In this document: positions 18,048 to 27,176 of the stretch, one piece after another
Layout of the letters: each line of letters begins with the position of its first letter
Position numbering within the stretch: position 1 is the stretch's first letter
DNA from: Nitrososphaeria archaeon
GTDB taxonomy: Archaea; Thermoproteota; Nitrososphaeria; JACIWG01
Length of the DNA: 64,000 nt
NCBI GenBank assembly: GCA_029776065.1
Contig: JARVJP010000009.1
Coordinates: 578,514-642,513 of the forward strand
Direction of reading: 5' to 3'
Made by a program: the position numbers and the translations under genes
The notes under the pieces: generated by a model
The model's database searches: none
Seen by the model: only the letters and a program-made list of their open reading frames with translations
What the model was told of the DNA's origin: nothing

Positions 18048-19592
18048 TCAAGCCTCCTCAACGTCGAAAGGCTTCATCGCATTCGGTATCTCTTCTATTA
18101 GGTCTGAAGCGAGTATGTGGAAGCCCTTTTTCGCCACCGCCTTTTTCCCTGCATCACCATGAATGTAGGTTGATGCCACTGCAGATACGAACCTATCTTG
18201 TTTCCATGCCAACAGCGTAGCTAAGATCCCTGATAGCACATCCCCTGTCCCTCCAACTGCCAACCCAGGCGTGTTCCACCTATTGACCTTAGCCTTCTTC
18301 CCATCTGTGATGATTGTGTCATGCCCCTTTAATATTAGCGTAAAGCGGTGTTCTTTGGCTACTTCGACCGCTTTATCTAATCTATTCCACCATTCCTCTT
18401 CCATTGGAGTCTCAAAGACATATTTGAACTCCCCAGCATGAGGTGTTGCGACAGTGTTTTCAAGGATTTTAAGGTTTGATTTTGCGGCTTTGAATCCATC
18501 CGCGTCTAAGACTACCGGGATCCTGCCATTTACCTTACCGATGATCTTATGCACCGTATTGACTGTGCTCTCATCTAATCCCAACCCAGGCCCAACTACT
18601 AACGTGTCAGCCTTCTGAGTTAGCTCCTCCACAAGGTCTAGTGCCGATGAATCTAGATTGTTCGATTGGAAGTGGTGCACAATTAGATCTGGTGACATCT
18701 GTCTTATGGAGCCTGACACACTTGCTGGTGCTAGGATGTGCACAAGCCCTGCTCCAGTTCTTAACGCAGAAAGTGCGGCGAGTGCTGGTGCCCCTGAGAA
18801 AACCTCGCTTCCTCCTATAACCAATATGTAACCGTTATCGCCTTTATGTGAATAGATTTTACGCGGCTTTATCGCTCTTCGAACGTCGCCTGGGCCGACA
18901 AAAAACTCTGCCTCCAAAGGTACTCCTATTTGTTTAACCTCTATTTCCCCTGTGTATTCAGGCTTCGCCTTTAGCCCTCTTTTCATCTTATGATATGTGA
19001 TCGTGTAGCTTGCCTTTACAGCTTCACCAAGTACTTCCCCTGTGGAGGGATCTAAGCCGGTTGGTGTGTCGACCGCAAATACTTGTTTACCACTACTGTT
19101 AATCACGTTTACAACCGATATCATAGGTTCTCTTAGCTTCCCTCTTACCCCAGTACCTAGCATTGCGTCAATAATCAGGTCTGCTGTAGCGATTTCTTTG
19201 GTGAACAGGTTAATTTGTGAGGTGTCTATGATATATGTCTTCTTAACTTCGTCCATATTTTCTATTAGACTCCAATTTGACCTCGCCTCATCTGTTCTTA
19301 TTTCTCCAGGTTTTCCGATCAGCATTAAACTTATTGTCGCGCCAAAGTTTCTTAGATGCCGAGCAATCACAAAACCATCTCCACCGTTGTTACCGGTTCC
19401 ACAAACAATGAGTACCCTCTTCTCCTTTACAGCTAACTTGTTGGATATGAAGTCTGCTGTAAGTGCTCCAGCGTTCTCCATCATAAACCTTCTAGGGAAG
19501 CCTATGCTTTCCGAGTTCTCTTCTATTGCAGCCATTTCCTCGCTGGTGATTTCTTTTGGCAAGTATTTTTGGTAAAGGTTAGAGCTGATCAT
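18048..19592 (-). CDS. nnr: Bifunctional NAD(P)H-hydrate epimerase / ADP-dependent dehydratase
   Basis: Repairs hydrated NADH and NADPH. The N-terminal YjeF_N epimerase domain (about 1-215) has GTGNNGGDGFVIARHL and AVDTPTGLDPSTGE. The C-terminal ribokinase-like dehydratase domain has GSEVFSGAPALAA, VVGPGLGLDES, VLDADG, ATPHAGEF and NTPGLAVGGTGDVLSG. 514 residues is typical for the fused enzyme. ATG 19592 is the first start. Separated by 159 bases from the zinc-ribbon gene upstream. Confidence 0.94.
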   Translation of the reverse strand: MISSNLYQKYLPKEITSEEMAAIEENSESIGFPRRFMMENAGALTADFISNKLAVKEKRVLIVCGTGNNGGDGFVIARHLRNFGATISLMLIGKPGEIRTDEARSNWSLIENMDEVKKTYIIDTSQINLFTKEIATADLIIDAMLGTGVRGKLREPMISVVNVINSSGKQVFAVDTPTGLDPSTGEVLGEAVKASYTITYHKMKRGLKAKPEYTGEIEVKQIGVPLEAEFFVGPGDVRRAIKPRKIYSHKGDNGYILVIGGSEVFSGAPALAALSALRTGAGLVHILAPASVSGSIRQMSPDLIVHHFQSNNLDSSALDLVEELTQKADTLVVGPGLGLDESTVNTVHKIIGKVNGRIPVVLDADGFKAAKSNLKILENTVATPHAGEFKYVFETPMEEEWWNRLDKAVEVAKEHRFTLILKGHDTIITDGKKAKVNRWNTPGLAVGGTGDVLSGILATLLAWKQDRFVSAVASTYIHGDAGKKAVAKKGFHILASDLIEEIPNAMKPFDVEEA

Positions 19593-19690
19593 CGATGGTA
19601 AATACAGAAGTGCCCTGATATAAGACTTTGATCATATACCTTTATTGTAGTTTTCAGCTCTATATCTAAAAGATTTCATCTATGTCAAAT

Positions 19691-19732
19691 AAAGGGAGAA
19701 GTAGGTTCGAGCTTGGTTCGGAATCTCCTTTT
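19691..19732 (-). terminator. Hairpin downstream of the zinc-ribbon gene
   Basis: AAAGGGAGA (19691-19699) pairs with TCTCCTTTT (19724-19732), nine pairs with one G-T wobble. On the minus strand the hairpin starts 20 bases after the zinc-ribbon stop and is followed by TTTATTT, so it may terminate that transcript. Confidence 0.35.
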
Positions 19733-19751
19733 AAGAGTAGATGACTGAATA

Positions 19752-20075
19752 CTACTCTCTAAGTCTGTTCCCACAATTGGTGCAGAAGACGGCTCCTGGT
19801 TTAGCGCTTGTGCCACAACTAGGGCATACAGTAGGTGTTGTACCAGTGGAATCTTGAATGCTCTTTTTAGCTGTGCTGAACGCTTTTTCTATTTCTTTAG
19901 CTGCTGTGTCAAAGGCCTTCTCCATCTCCTTTCCCATTCTCGAGAGAGTCTCTCTCCAATCCTCATACGGGGATACTACACCCGCTTCTGTACCTTTCAA
20001 AGTTTTATAACCACATTTAGGGCAGAAGAAGGCGTCTTCTGCTAACTCTTTCCCACATCTTGAACAGAAAACCAA
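19752..20075 (-). CDS. Double zinc-ribbon protein
   Basis: 107 residues with two zinc ribbons, FCSRCGKEL...FCPKCGYK at the N-terminus and VCPSCGTSA...FCTNCGNRL at the C-terminus. They are joined by an amphipathic helical linker with the repeated pattern EKAFDTA/EKAFSTA. Such proteins are widespread in archaea and usually of unknown role. Start is TTG 20075, since an in-frame TAA lies two codons upstream. A short inverted repeat ACACCC/GGGTGT (20086-20106) lies just upstream and could affect expression. Confidence 0.8.
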   Translation of the reverse strand: MVFCSRCGKELAEDAFFCPKCGYKTLKGTEAGVVSPYEDWRETLSRMGKEMEKAFDTAAKEIEKAFSTAKKSIQDSTGTTPTVCPSCGTSAKPGAVFCTNCGNRLRE

Positions 20076-20264
20076 TTTAATACACCCTAAGAAAAGGGGT
20101 GTTATCTATTATTTATTCTTTGGTTAGTCTATCACTATGTTTAACTGTGCATTTTGAGTTTATTGGTAGATCTTTTTAGTGACTCCTTTTACTGTTTTGG
20201 TCTGCTTGAAAAGGAAAGGATTTAGTATTTGTAAATCTTTAAGGTAATAGTAGGTGGTGTTTGG

Positions 20265-21251
20265 TTGGCGTTGGATCTTATAGGCCTTGGTTCTGCTATC
20301 ATAGACTTTGCTCCAAGAGAGAAAGGTGTACCATTGAGTCGAGTTAAAGCCTTCTTCCCATCAGCAGGTGGTTCGGTTTCTAATATCTTGGTTGAAGCAT
20401 CGAGATTAGGCTTAAGGACAGGTTTTCTTGGTTGTGTGGGCGACGACGAATTTGGCACTCTCGTGTTAAACGACTTCAAAGCCCAAAATGTTGACACTTC
20501 ACATGTTAAGCGTGTTAAAGGGTTTGCCACAGGTATCGCTTTCTACTCAATAGACGAAACAGGTGATAGACATTACATCTTCTATCGCTTTCCAGGGTAC
20601 TCTGACCCGGAGACGATGTTAAAACCTGAAGACATCGACAAAGACTATATAGCAGGCACTAAGATGTTCCATTACTCTGAAGCAATGCTTAGAAAGGCTT
20701 TGACTAGGGAGACGGTTCTCAGGATATTGCAGATTGCTAAAGAACACAAGGTCGCTGTGTCTTATGACCCAAATGTTAGAGAAGCTTTGTGGAACAACAA
20801 GGAAGAGTTTCAATCGACTCAGAGGAAGGTACTCAGCCTAACAGAAGTGTTTCTATCAACCTCAAGGGAAGCGGCTTTGATCGCAGGTGGTTCGAACGTA
20901 GAAGAAACCTTAGATAACATTTTACGTCTAGGTCCTTCTACAGTAGTTATCAGAGAAGGCGAGCGGTATCATGTTGCGTTTAAAGGTGAGCGGATGGTTA
21001 TACCTATCTTCAAAGTAAAGGCAGTGGACACATCAGGCGCTGGAGACGTCTTTGTCGCAGGGTTCTTGACCGGTTTAGCAAAGCAGTGGTCTGTTGATAG
21101 AGCTGTTATGCTTGGAAGCGCTGTGGCTGCAATAAAGGTGATGAAAGCTGGGACGAGGGGAAAGCTACCTACTATGAGAGATGCCATCACGTTTTTAAAG
21201 GAAAGAGGGGAAAGTTTTTCTCGAAGGGAAATAGTAGAAAAGAACTTGTAA
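20265..21251 (+). CDS. PfkB-family carbohydrate kinase
   Basis: Ribokinase-fold sugar or nucleoside kinase of 328 residues. Signature 1 region: AGGSVSNILVEASRLGLRTG and GCVGDDEFG. Signature 2 near the C-terminus: AVDTSGAGDVFVAGF, containing the catalytic Asp in GAGD. TTG 20265 is chosen because GGTGGTG lies four bases upstream and the family motif LIGLGSAIID follows at once. The substrate could be 2-keto-3-deoxygluconate, fructose or ribose; sequence alone does not decide. The next gene, hppA, has its own strong promoter. Confidence 0.87.
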   Translation: MALDLIGLGSAIIDFAPREKGVPLSRVKAFFPSAGGSVSNILVEASRLGLRTGFLGCVGDDEFGTLVLNDFKAQNVDTSHVKRVKGFATGIAFYSIDETGDRHYIFYRFPGYSDPETMLKPEDIDKDYIAGTKMFHYSEAMLRKALTRETVLRILQIAKEHKVAVSYDPNVREALWNNKEEFQSTQRKVLSLTEVFLSTSREAALIAGGSNVEETLDNILRLGPSTVVIREGERYHVAFKGERMVIPIFKVKAVDTSGAGDVFVAGFLTGLAKQWSVDRAVMLGSAVAAIKVMKAGTRGKLPTMRDAITFLKERGESFSRREIVEKNL

Positions 21252-21279
21252 AGCTAACTTCTTCACATTTATCACGTGC

Positions 21280-21290
21280 TATATATTAAT
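21280..21290 (+). promoter_or_regulatory. TATA element of hppA
   Basis: TATATATTAAT, strong and isolated, 36 bases before the hppA ATG. It predicts a start of transcription near 21312 and a leader of roughly 14 bases. Confidence 0.55.
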
Positions 21291-21325
21291 ATAGTGGCCT
21301 TTTTACCGTCTTTACGTGTGATTAT

Positions 21326-23485
21326 ATGGCAGAAGTACTAACGCCGTTCGAGCAAACAGCTCTTTTAAGCATAATACTTGTTGCAATAGGTGCTTTGGTC
21401 TACGCTGCTCTACTGGCGAGACAAGTTTTGAGAGAGCCTAAGGGTTCTGGGAAGATGGTTGAAGTCTGGGGTGGTATAAAACAAGGAGCCAACGCATATC
21501 TGATGAGGCAGATCAAGTCGATAATCCTACTTATAGGGGTACTAGCCATAATACTATATCTTTCTGCTGACTTAGCGGGGCAGCCTTTCGCGATATCCTT
21601 AGGTAGAGCAGCTGCGTTCCTGATGGGTGCTTTCTTCTCAGCAATGGTCGGTTTTCTTGGGATGAACATGGCTGTACAAGGCAATATTAGGACATCTTTC
21701 GTAGCGGGGAAGAGTTTCAGAGATGCTCTAAGGATTTCTTATAGGTCTGGTACTGTGACAGGGATGCTTACCGATGGCCTTGGGCTACTAGGGGGAACCC
21801 TAATATTCATCTTTTACCTTAAAGAAGCACCTGAAGTCCTACTTGGGTTTGGTTTCGGAGGCACACTTCTAGCGCTTTTTATGAGAGTAGGTGGTGGAAT
21901 CTACACGAAGGCGGCGGATGTTGGGGCTGACTTGGTAGGAAAGGTTGAGAAAGGTATTCCAGAAGACGATCCTAGGAACGCCGCGGTAGTAGCTGATCTC
22001 GTAGGAGACAACGTGGGGGACTGCGCGGGGATGGCAGCAGACATATTTGAATCGTACGAAGTTACGATGGTCTCTGCGATGCTTCTCGGTTTAGCGATTA
22101 AGCCCTTCGACTTTAAATGGATCGTCTTTCCCCTTTTAGTTAGGGCGATCGGGGTCTTAAGCACGATAGCTGGTACGTACACAGTTTCACTTTGGCCTGA
22201 CAGCCTGACCAAGGGAAATGCTTTCAAGGCCATGGATTTGTCATACGACCTCTCCTCGGTGATATCTACTGTCAGCTTCTTTTTCTTAGCACAATATTAT
22301 GTAGGCGACTTGAGAGTGTTCTTCGCTACTGCAGTGGGGATACTTTTAGCGATCAGCTTCAATAAACTTGCAGACTACTTCACAAGCCCAGATAGGAAGC
22401 CTGTCGACAGGATTGCAAAATCATCTAAAACTGGGGCTGCCACGTTACTACTCGAAGGCCTCGCACTCGGGATGGAAAGTACGGTTTGGGTGCTTGTAGT
22501 TATTGCAGCGACGATCGTGGCATCAGTGATCTTCTTCACAGGGGCAGGTGTAATCTTCGCGATGTATGGGGTTGCGCTAGCTGGCATAGGTATGCTCACA
22601 CACACTGGTAACAACGTTTCAATGGATGCTTTTGGACCGATCTCAGACAACGCAGGAGGTATCGCTGAAATGGCAGAAAGCGATGCAAAGTCCAAACAAG
22701 CACTTGCAGACTTGGATGCAGCAGGCAACACGACAAAGGCTGTCACAAAGGCGATTGCCATCGCCTCAGCTGTCATCGCAGCCATATCGCTCTTCGCATC
22801 ATACACAGAAGCAATCGGCGTCGAAGTAAAACTCGACATAGCAGACCCAATGATCTTTACAGGCTTGTTGGTCGGTGGCGCTTTACCATTCTTGTTCAGT
22901 TCCATATCAATAAGAGCTGTAGGGCGAACCGCTTCTAAGGTCATCGAAGAGGTTAGAGAGCAGTTTAAGACACCAGGTGTAATGGAAGGAACGAGGAAGC
23001 CTGATTACGCAAAAGTGGTTTCAATGGTTACTGCTGCTGCGCAGAGGGAAATGGTGGGTCTTGCTCTATTGGGTGTACTGACACCTATAGTAGCAGGGTT
23101 ATTGCTTGGTGAACTAGCTCTTGGGGCCTTCCTAGCAGGCGTTATTTTAGTAGGACAACTCCTAGCCGTCTTTATGGCCAATACAGGTGCAGCATGGGAC
23201 AACGCGAAGAAGAAGATAGAGGATGGCTACTATGGTGGTAAGGGCTCAGATGAACACAAATCCTCTGTCATAGGGGATACTGTAGGTGATCCACTTAAAG
23301 ATACGGCTGGGCCAGCGTTAAATCCAATGATCAAAGTAATCAACCTTGTGAGCTTGATCTTCGCACCGATCATTATACAGCTAAGGGCTAACATGTTGGT
23401 GGCCGGAGTTTTATCACTGATACTAACCATTATACTAGTAGTAGTTGTGATTAGAAGCAAAAGAGAGGCGCCAGAGAGGCGGTAA
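21326..23485 (+). CDS. hppA: Membrane-bound proton-pumping pyrophosphatase, K+-independent type
   Basis: Integral membrane enzyme that couples PPi hydrolysis to H+ transport. 719 residues with about 16 hydrophobic segments. The acidic active-site motifs are present: DVGADLVGKVE, DDPRNAAVVADLVGDNVGDCAG and, near the end, DTVGDPLKDTAGPALNP. The determinant segment reads GNTTKA with Lys471; in this family Lys at that place marks K+-independent pumps and Ala marks K+-dependent ones, so this should be a K+-independent H+ pump. It would recover energy from PPi made in biosynthesis. Own promoter upstream, terminator hairpin at the stop. Confidence 0.95.
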   Translation: MAEVLTPFEQTALLSIILVAIGALVYAALLARQVLREPKGSGKMVEVWGGIKQGANAYLMRQIKSIILLIGVLAIILYLSADLAGQPFAISLGRAAAFLMGAFFSAMVGFLGMNMAVQGNIRTSFVAGKSFRDALRISYRSGTVTGMLTDGLGLLGGTLIFIFYLKEAPEVLLGFGFGGTLLALFMRVGGGIYTKAADVGADLVGKVEKGIPEDDPRNAAVVADLVGDNVGDCAGMAADIFESYEVTMVSAMLLGLAIKPFDFKWIVFPLLVRAIGVLSTIAGTYTVSLWPDSLTKGNAFKAMDLSYDLSSVISTVSFFFLAQYYVGDLRVFFATAVGILLAISFNKLADYFTSPDRKPVDRIAKSSKTGAATLLLEGLALGMESTVWVLVVIAATIVASVIFFTGAGVIFAMYGVALAGIGMLTHTGNNVSMDAFGPISDNAGGIAEMAESDAKSKQALADLDAAGNTTKAVTKAIAIASAVIAAISLFASYTEAIGVEVKLDIADPMIFTGLLVGGALPFLFSSISIRAVGRTASKVIEEVREQFKTPGVMEGTRKPDYAKVVSMVTAAAQREMVGLALLGVLTPIVAGLLLGELALGAFLAGVILVGQLLAVFMANTGAAWDNAKKKIEDGYYGGKGSDEHKSSVIGDTVGDPLKDTAGPALNPMIKVINLVSLIFAPIIIQLRANMLVAGVLSLILTIILVVVVIRSKREAPERR

Positions 23486-23510
23486 AGGCGCCACCCAACT
23501 TTTTATTATT
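23467..23510 (+). terminator. GC-rich hairpin plus T tract at the end of hppA
   Basis: GGCGCC at 23467-23472 can pair with GGCGCC at 23487-23492, spanning the stop codon, and TTTTTATTATT follows at 23500. It resembles a bacterial-style intrinsic terminator. Confidence 0.5.
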
Positions 23511-23643
23511 CCAAGAATCGATAAAGACCACTGTTGACTAAGTGTTCTTACTGTTCCCTTGTCTATATCTATAATATAAAACTAGCCCCGCTGTTATGTG
23601 TATTGGATGTTTTAATACTTAGGCTCCATCTTTATAGTTTTAT

Positions 23644-23672
23644 CCAAATTTTAAATACTCCATGCAATTTGG
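23644..23672. promoter_or_regulatory. Inverted repeat over the promoter of the second D-aminoacylase gene
   Basis: CCAAATT (23644-23650) and AATTTGG (23666-23672) are perfect 7-bp arms enclosing TTAAATACT, a TATA-like element. The start codon is 22 bases further on. A repressor bound here would block TBP. Confidence 0.5.
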
Positions 23673-23693
23673 AAAGGTAAAGGTGCTCTTTGC

Positions 23694-25406
23694 TTGTTCG
23701 ACATAATTGTTAGAGGCGGTAAGGTTGTTGATGGGACTGGTAACCCGTGGTTTAAGGCCGACATAGGTATAAAAGACGGTAAAATTGTTGAACTAGGCCG
23801 TTTAGAAAAGGAAAAGGCAGATACAGTAATAGATGCACGAGGTAACGTAGTGTCTCCTGGATTCGTCGACATGCATAGTCACTCGGATCTAACCCTCTTT
23901 ATCAATCCAAAACTTGAGAGTACAATACATCAAGGTATAACGACTTTAGTAGTTGGGAACTGTGGTATAAGCTTGGCTCCCATTAATAAAAAGCATGAGC
24001 ATCTCCTTGAAAGATATATAGCGCCTTTTTTGCCACCAGGTGCGTCTATCAGGTTTCAATGGTCCACCTTCGAAGATTATCTTAGACATGAGAACAAACA
24101 GGATCTATCATCTAATGTGGCACACCTTGTTGGGCATGGAACGGTAAGGGTTGCTGTAATGGGTTTCCAAGATAGAGCTCCTAGCGATGTGGAATTAGAA
24201 CATATGAAGTATCTTGTAGCTGAGGCGATGGAGGCTGGAGCCTTCGGCATGTCTACTGGCTTGATCTACCCTCCAGGTATCTTTTCTGGAACAGGAGAGT
24301 TGGTAGAAGTTGCAAAGGTCGTTTCGAAGTATGGAGGTTTGTATTCATCGCATGTCAGGGGAGAAAGTTCGAACCTTATCTACTCAATTGAGGAGGCGAT
24401 CGAGATCGGGGAGAAAAGCGGTGTCTCAGTTCAAATATCTCATCACAAGGTCGCTGGTAGACAGCAAATAGGAAAAAGTGTTGAAACCCTTAAACTTATG
24501 GAGGATGCTAGGAAAAGAGGTGTCGACGTAGCATGTGATCAATACCCGTATGAGGCTGGGATGACTTCGCTCGCAACCCTTCTCCCCCCATGGGTTCACG
24601 AAGGCGGTATAGATCAACTCTTGGAAAGGATAAAGAGACTTGAAGATAGAGTAAAGATAAGGGATGATATTGAAAAAGATACAACTGGTTGGGAGAATAT
24701 AATTAATGAGAACGGGTGGGAGAACATTTACATAAGTAATGTGAAGACAGAGAAGAACAAAGATCTTCAGGGAAAGAACATTCAAGAAGCTGCGAGGATG
24801 ATGGGTAAACCTGATGAGTTAACAGCTCTTTTAGATCTACTCGTGGAGGAAGAAGGTTCAGGCACTATGGTGGTGTTTGTTACAAAGGAAGAGGATGTTT
24901 GCAAGATACTGTCTAATCCTCTAACAATGGTTGGTACGGACTCCTGGTCTACATCACCAGAAGGTGTGTTATCTGCTGGTAAGCCGCATCCAAGGTTCTA
25001 TGGCACTTACCCAAGGATATTAAGAGAGTATGTTAGGGAAAGGTCAATTCTGAGTTTAGAAGAGGCAGTACGTAAGATGACTTCTTTTCCCGCTCAAAGA
25101 CTCAGGTTATGGGGTAGAGGGGTGATCAGAGAAAACATGTGGGCTGATATCGTAGTGTTCAATCCAGATACGATCATGGATACAGCGACATATCAGAATC
25201 CCCATCAATATCCAGAGGGAATAGAGTATGTTATAGTCAACGGGGAGATAGTTATTGATAAGAGACAGCAGACACAGAATTACCCTGGTAGGGTTTTACG
25301 TCATAAATTTCCAAAGAAAACCTTCCCGCATGATGGGAGAATTTCTCTGAAGGGATTCGAAGAGGTATTCTCGAGCCAAAAGGATAGGGATCGGCTTACT
25401 TTATAA
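23694..25406 (+). CDS. N-acyl-D-amino-acid deacylase (D-aminoacylase), copy 2
   Basis: Amidohydrolase of 570 residues, paralogous to 13619-15259. Motifs: GFVDMHSHSDLT (metal-binding HxHSD), GNCGISLAPI, GMSTGLIYPPG, SSHVRGES, ISHHKVAG, VGTDSWSTSPEG (metal Asp) and the ending NPHQYPEGIEYVIVNGE. TTG 23694 starts the conserved FDIIVRGGKVVDGTG and has AGGTG upstream. Unlike copy 1 it has an inverted repeat over its promoter, so the copies are probably regulated differently. Probably also cleaves acylated D-amino acids or related amides. Confidence 0.87.
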   Translation: MFDIIVRGGKVVDGTGNPWFKADIGIKDGKIVELGRLEKEKADTVIDARGNVVSPGFVDMHSHSDLTLFINPKLESTIHQGITTLVVGNCGISLAPINKKHEHLLERYIAPFLPPGASIRFQWSTFEDYLRHENKQDLSSNVAHLVGHGTVRVAVMGFQDRAPSDVELEHMKYLVAEAMEAGAFGMSTGLIYPPGIFSGTGELVEVAKVVSKYGGLYSSHVRGESSNLIYSIEEAIEIGEKSGVSVQISHHKVAGRQQIGKSVETLKLMEDARKRGVDVACDQYPYEAGMTSLATLLPPWVHEGGIDQLLERIKRLEDRVKIRDDIEKDTTGWENIINENGWENIYISNVKTEKNKDLQGKNIQEAARMMGKPDELTALLDLLVEEEGSGTMVVFVTKEEDVCKILSNPLTMVGTDSWSTSPEGVLSAGKPHPRFYGTYPRILREYVRERSILSLEEAVRKMTSFPAQRLRLWGRGVIRENMWADIVVFNPDTIMDTATYQNPHQYPEGIEYVIVNGEIVIDKRQQTQNYPGRVLRHKFPKKTFPHDGRISLKGFEEVFSSQKDRDRLTL

Positions 25407-25416
25407 GATTAGGAAG

Positions 25417-25653
25417 CTATCTAAGTTTTTCAGCTTCTTCTAATCGCTCTATCAACTTTGACATGATATCGCAAAGCGCCACTGTTGATCTCATAGCTTC
25501 TACAGCAAAGGCAGTGAAACTCCTTGAGATACCTGCTTCAGTGACCTCCATCCTGAGAAATCTCTCCAAGTCTTCTCTCATTTTTGTCTGTTTGTCGATA
25601 AGATTTTTTCTTACCATTTCGATTTCCTGCCTTAAGTCAGAATAAGTTGACAT
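25417..25653 (-). CDS. Small helical protein of unknown function
   Basis: 78 residues, almost entirely helix-forming and charged, e.g. DLRQEIEMVRKNLIDKQ, then a less polar central segment and a final IERLEEAEKL. A coiled-coil or helical hairpin is likely. It is convergent with the D-aminoacylase gene, 10 bases apart. I do not recognise it. Confidence 0.55.
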   Translation of the reverse strand: MSTYSDLRQEIEMVRKNLIDKQTKMREDLERFLRMEVTEAGISRSFTAFAVEAMRSTVALCDIMSKLIERLEEAEKLR

Positions 25654-25784
25654 ATGGCATCGATGAAGTAGAATCCTTTATAAGTATTTAGCTTTCTTGC
25701 AAAGTGGTAGCTAAAACTTTAGCTCCGTGTAGAAAACTTAAGAGCCCATACTACAAACGTTAAATAAAAATAGAGCGTACATTG

Positions 25785-26978
25785 CTAGGTCGAAATTATT
25801 CTTTCCGCGAACGCCTTCCCATATTCAAAGCACTTAACAAGCTCCTCCTCATTAGGTACCCATTTTAAAGAAAGTGCAGGAAAAGTGATTTCTATACCAG
25901 CCTTTGTAAGAGACTCCTCTATAGCTTTGGTTGCTCCACCTCCCCAACCATATGACCCGAATGCTGCAGCTATCTTGTTCAAAGGCTTAAGCCCTCTTAG
26001 CTCTTCTAGGAAGGGTGCTACTGTAGGAAGTATGCCATTGTTGACGGTTGAGGATCCGATCAACACACCCTTAGATTCCAGAAGTTCTTTTATTATGTCC
26101 CCCCTATCAGAGGTTGGTACTCTGAAAAGTATTGCTTCAACACCTTTGCTCTGTAGTCCATCGATTATGGCCCTAGCCATTCTATCCGTGCTTCCCCACA
26201 TAGTATCGTATACAACAAGAACTTTTTTCTCGCTCTCCCCTTTGGCCCATCTAAGGTATGACTCGATTATTTTCATCGGGTTGCTTCTCCAGATCACCCC
26301 ATGGCTTGGAGCAATCATGTTGATCTTTACACCCATTCTGTGTACTTCCTCGATCTTCCTTGTCACCAGCTTGCTTAATGGCCATAGAATATTCGCATAA
26401 TACTTAGCAGCCTCATCCATCAACATTTTCTGATCCACCTCATCATCGAACCTTTTCGATGTTGCAAGGTGTTGGCCAAATGCGTCATTAGGTAGTAAGA
26501 GCGCATCCTCCTCTATGTAGGTGAACATGCTATCTGGCCAGTGAAGCATTGGTGCTTCTATGAACTTTAGGCTTCTTCTCCCTAACTTTATCTCGTCACC
26601 GCTTTTCACTATTTGAAAGTTCCAGTCTCCGAAGTAGTGTTTTTGTAACCCAACCTCACATGGAGCCGTTCCTACTATCTTGGCATTCGGTGCATGTTCT
26701 AAAACATTTTTAATTGCCCCGGAGTGATCTGTTTCCACGTGGTTTGCTATCAGGTAGTCTATTTTAGATAGAGGAATGACCTTCTCTATCTTTTTTAACA
26801 TCTCTTCTGCAAAGGGGCCGTAGACTGTGTCTACAAGAGCTACCTTATCATCTACTATAAGGTATGCGTTATAGGTCGTCCCTCGATGCGTTGAATAGGT
26901 GAATCCATGAAAGTTTCTAACATTCCAGTCAACCGCACCTACCCAGTATATGTTTTCTAATATCTCTACAGGGTTCAT
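25785..26978 (-). CDS. fprA: Flavodiiron protein (FprA/A-type flavoprotein)
   Basis: Reduces O2 to water, or NO to N2O, in anaerobes using an Fe-Fe centre and FMN. 397 residues. The metallo-beta-lactamase domain carries NHVETDHSGAI (diiron ligands), CEVGLQKHYF, MLHWPDSMFTY and PSHGVIWR. The flavodoxin domain starts near 252 with VVYDTMWGSTDRMA (FMN phosphate loop) and GSYGWGGGATK. No rubredoxin domain is attached. An AGAGG lies directly before the ATG and a TATA-like element about 30 bases upstream. Supports an anaerobic or microaerobic lifestyle. Confidence 0.94.
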   Translation of the reverse strand: MNPVEILENIYWVGAVDWNVRNFHGFTYSTHRGTTYNAYLIVDDKVALVDTVYGPFAEEMLKKIEKVIPLSKIDYLIANHVETDHSGAIKNVLEHAPNAKIVGTAPCEVGLQKHYFGDWNFQIVKSGDEIKLGRRSLKFIEAPMLHWPDSMFTYIEEDALLLPNDAFGQHLATSKRFDDEVDQKMLMDEAAKYYANILWPLSKLVTRKIEEVHRMGVKINMIAPSHGVIWRSNPMKIIESYLRWAKGESEKKVLVVYDTMWGSTDRMARAIIDGLQSKGVEAILFRVPTSDRGDIIKELLESKGVLIGSSTVNNGILPTVAPFLEELRGLKPLNKIAAAFGSYGWGGGATKAIEESLTKAGIEITFPALSLKWVPNEEELVKCFEYGKAFAERIIST

Positions 26979-27053
26979 GCCTCTTATAAAATCGACTTTC
27001 TATATAATTATTTTCAAAATCTGATATACTTTATGCATGTGCTATTATATTAG

Positions 27054-27116
27054 ATGGCTGAACTCAAGTTTCTATACATGCCTATACGGTGCTTTATCAA
27101 AGACAGGTGTTTTTAA
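27054..27116 (+). CDS. Possible leaderless 20-residue ORF
   Basis: An ATG at 27054 sits almost exactly 25 bases after a TATACTTTA element (27025-27033), the spacing of leaderless archaeal messages. The peptide begins MAELKFLYMPIRC and ends after TGTTTT at TAA 27114. It contains two cysteines. It could instead be an untranslated start or chance. Confidence 0.25.
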   Translation: MAELKFLYMPIRCFIKDRCF

Positions 27117-27176
27117 CAGTATGAAGATCAACAAGTCCTAGTCTATTAAGGGGTTTAAGTTGTATTAGGTTAAGCC

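Noticed and set aside
19042-19575. 177-codon antisense frame in the nnr gene.
   Set aside because: nnr shows all its motifs; this frame shows none.
21252-21325. A dyad ATCACGT...ACGTGTGAT around the hppA TATA box.
   Set aside because: The right arm carries two extra bases, so it is imperfect and weak.
22375-22944. 189-codon antisense frame in hppA and similar frames at 21400-21684 and 21901-22233.
   Set aside because: Low-complexity reverse image of membrane helices; hppA is certain.
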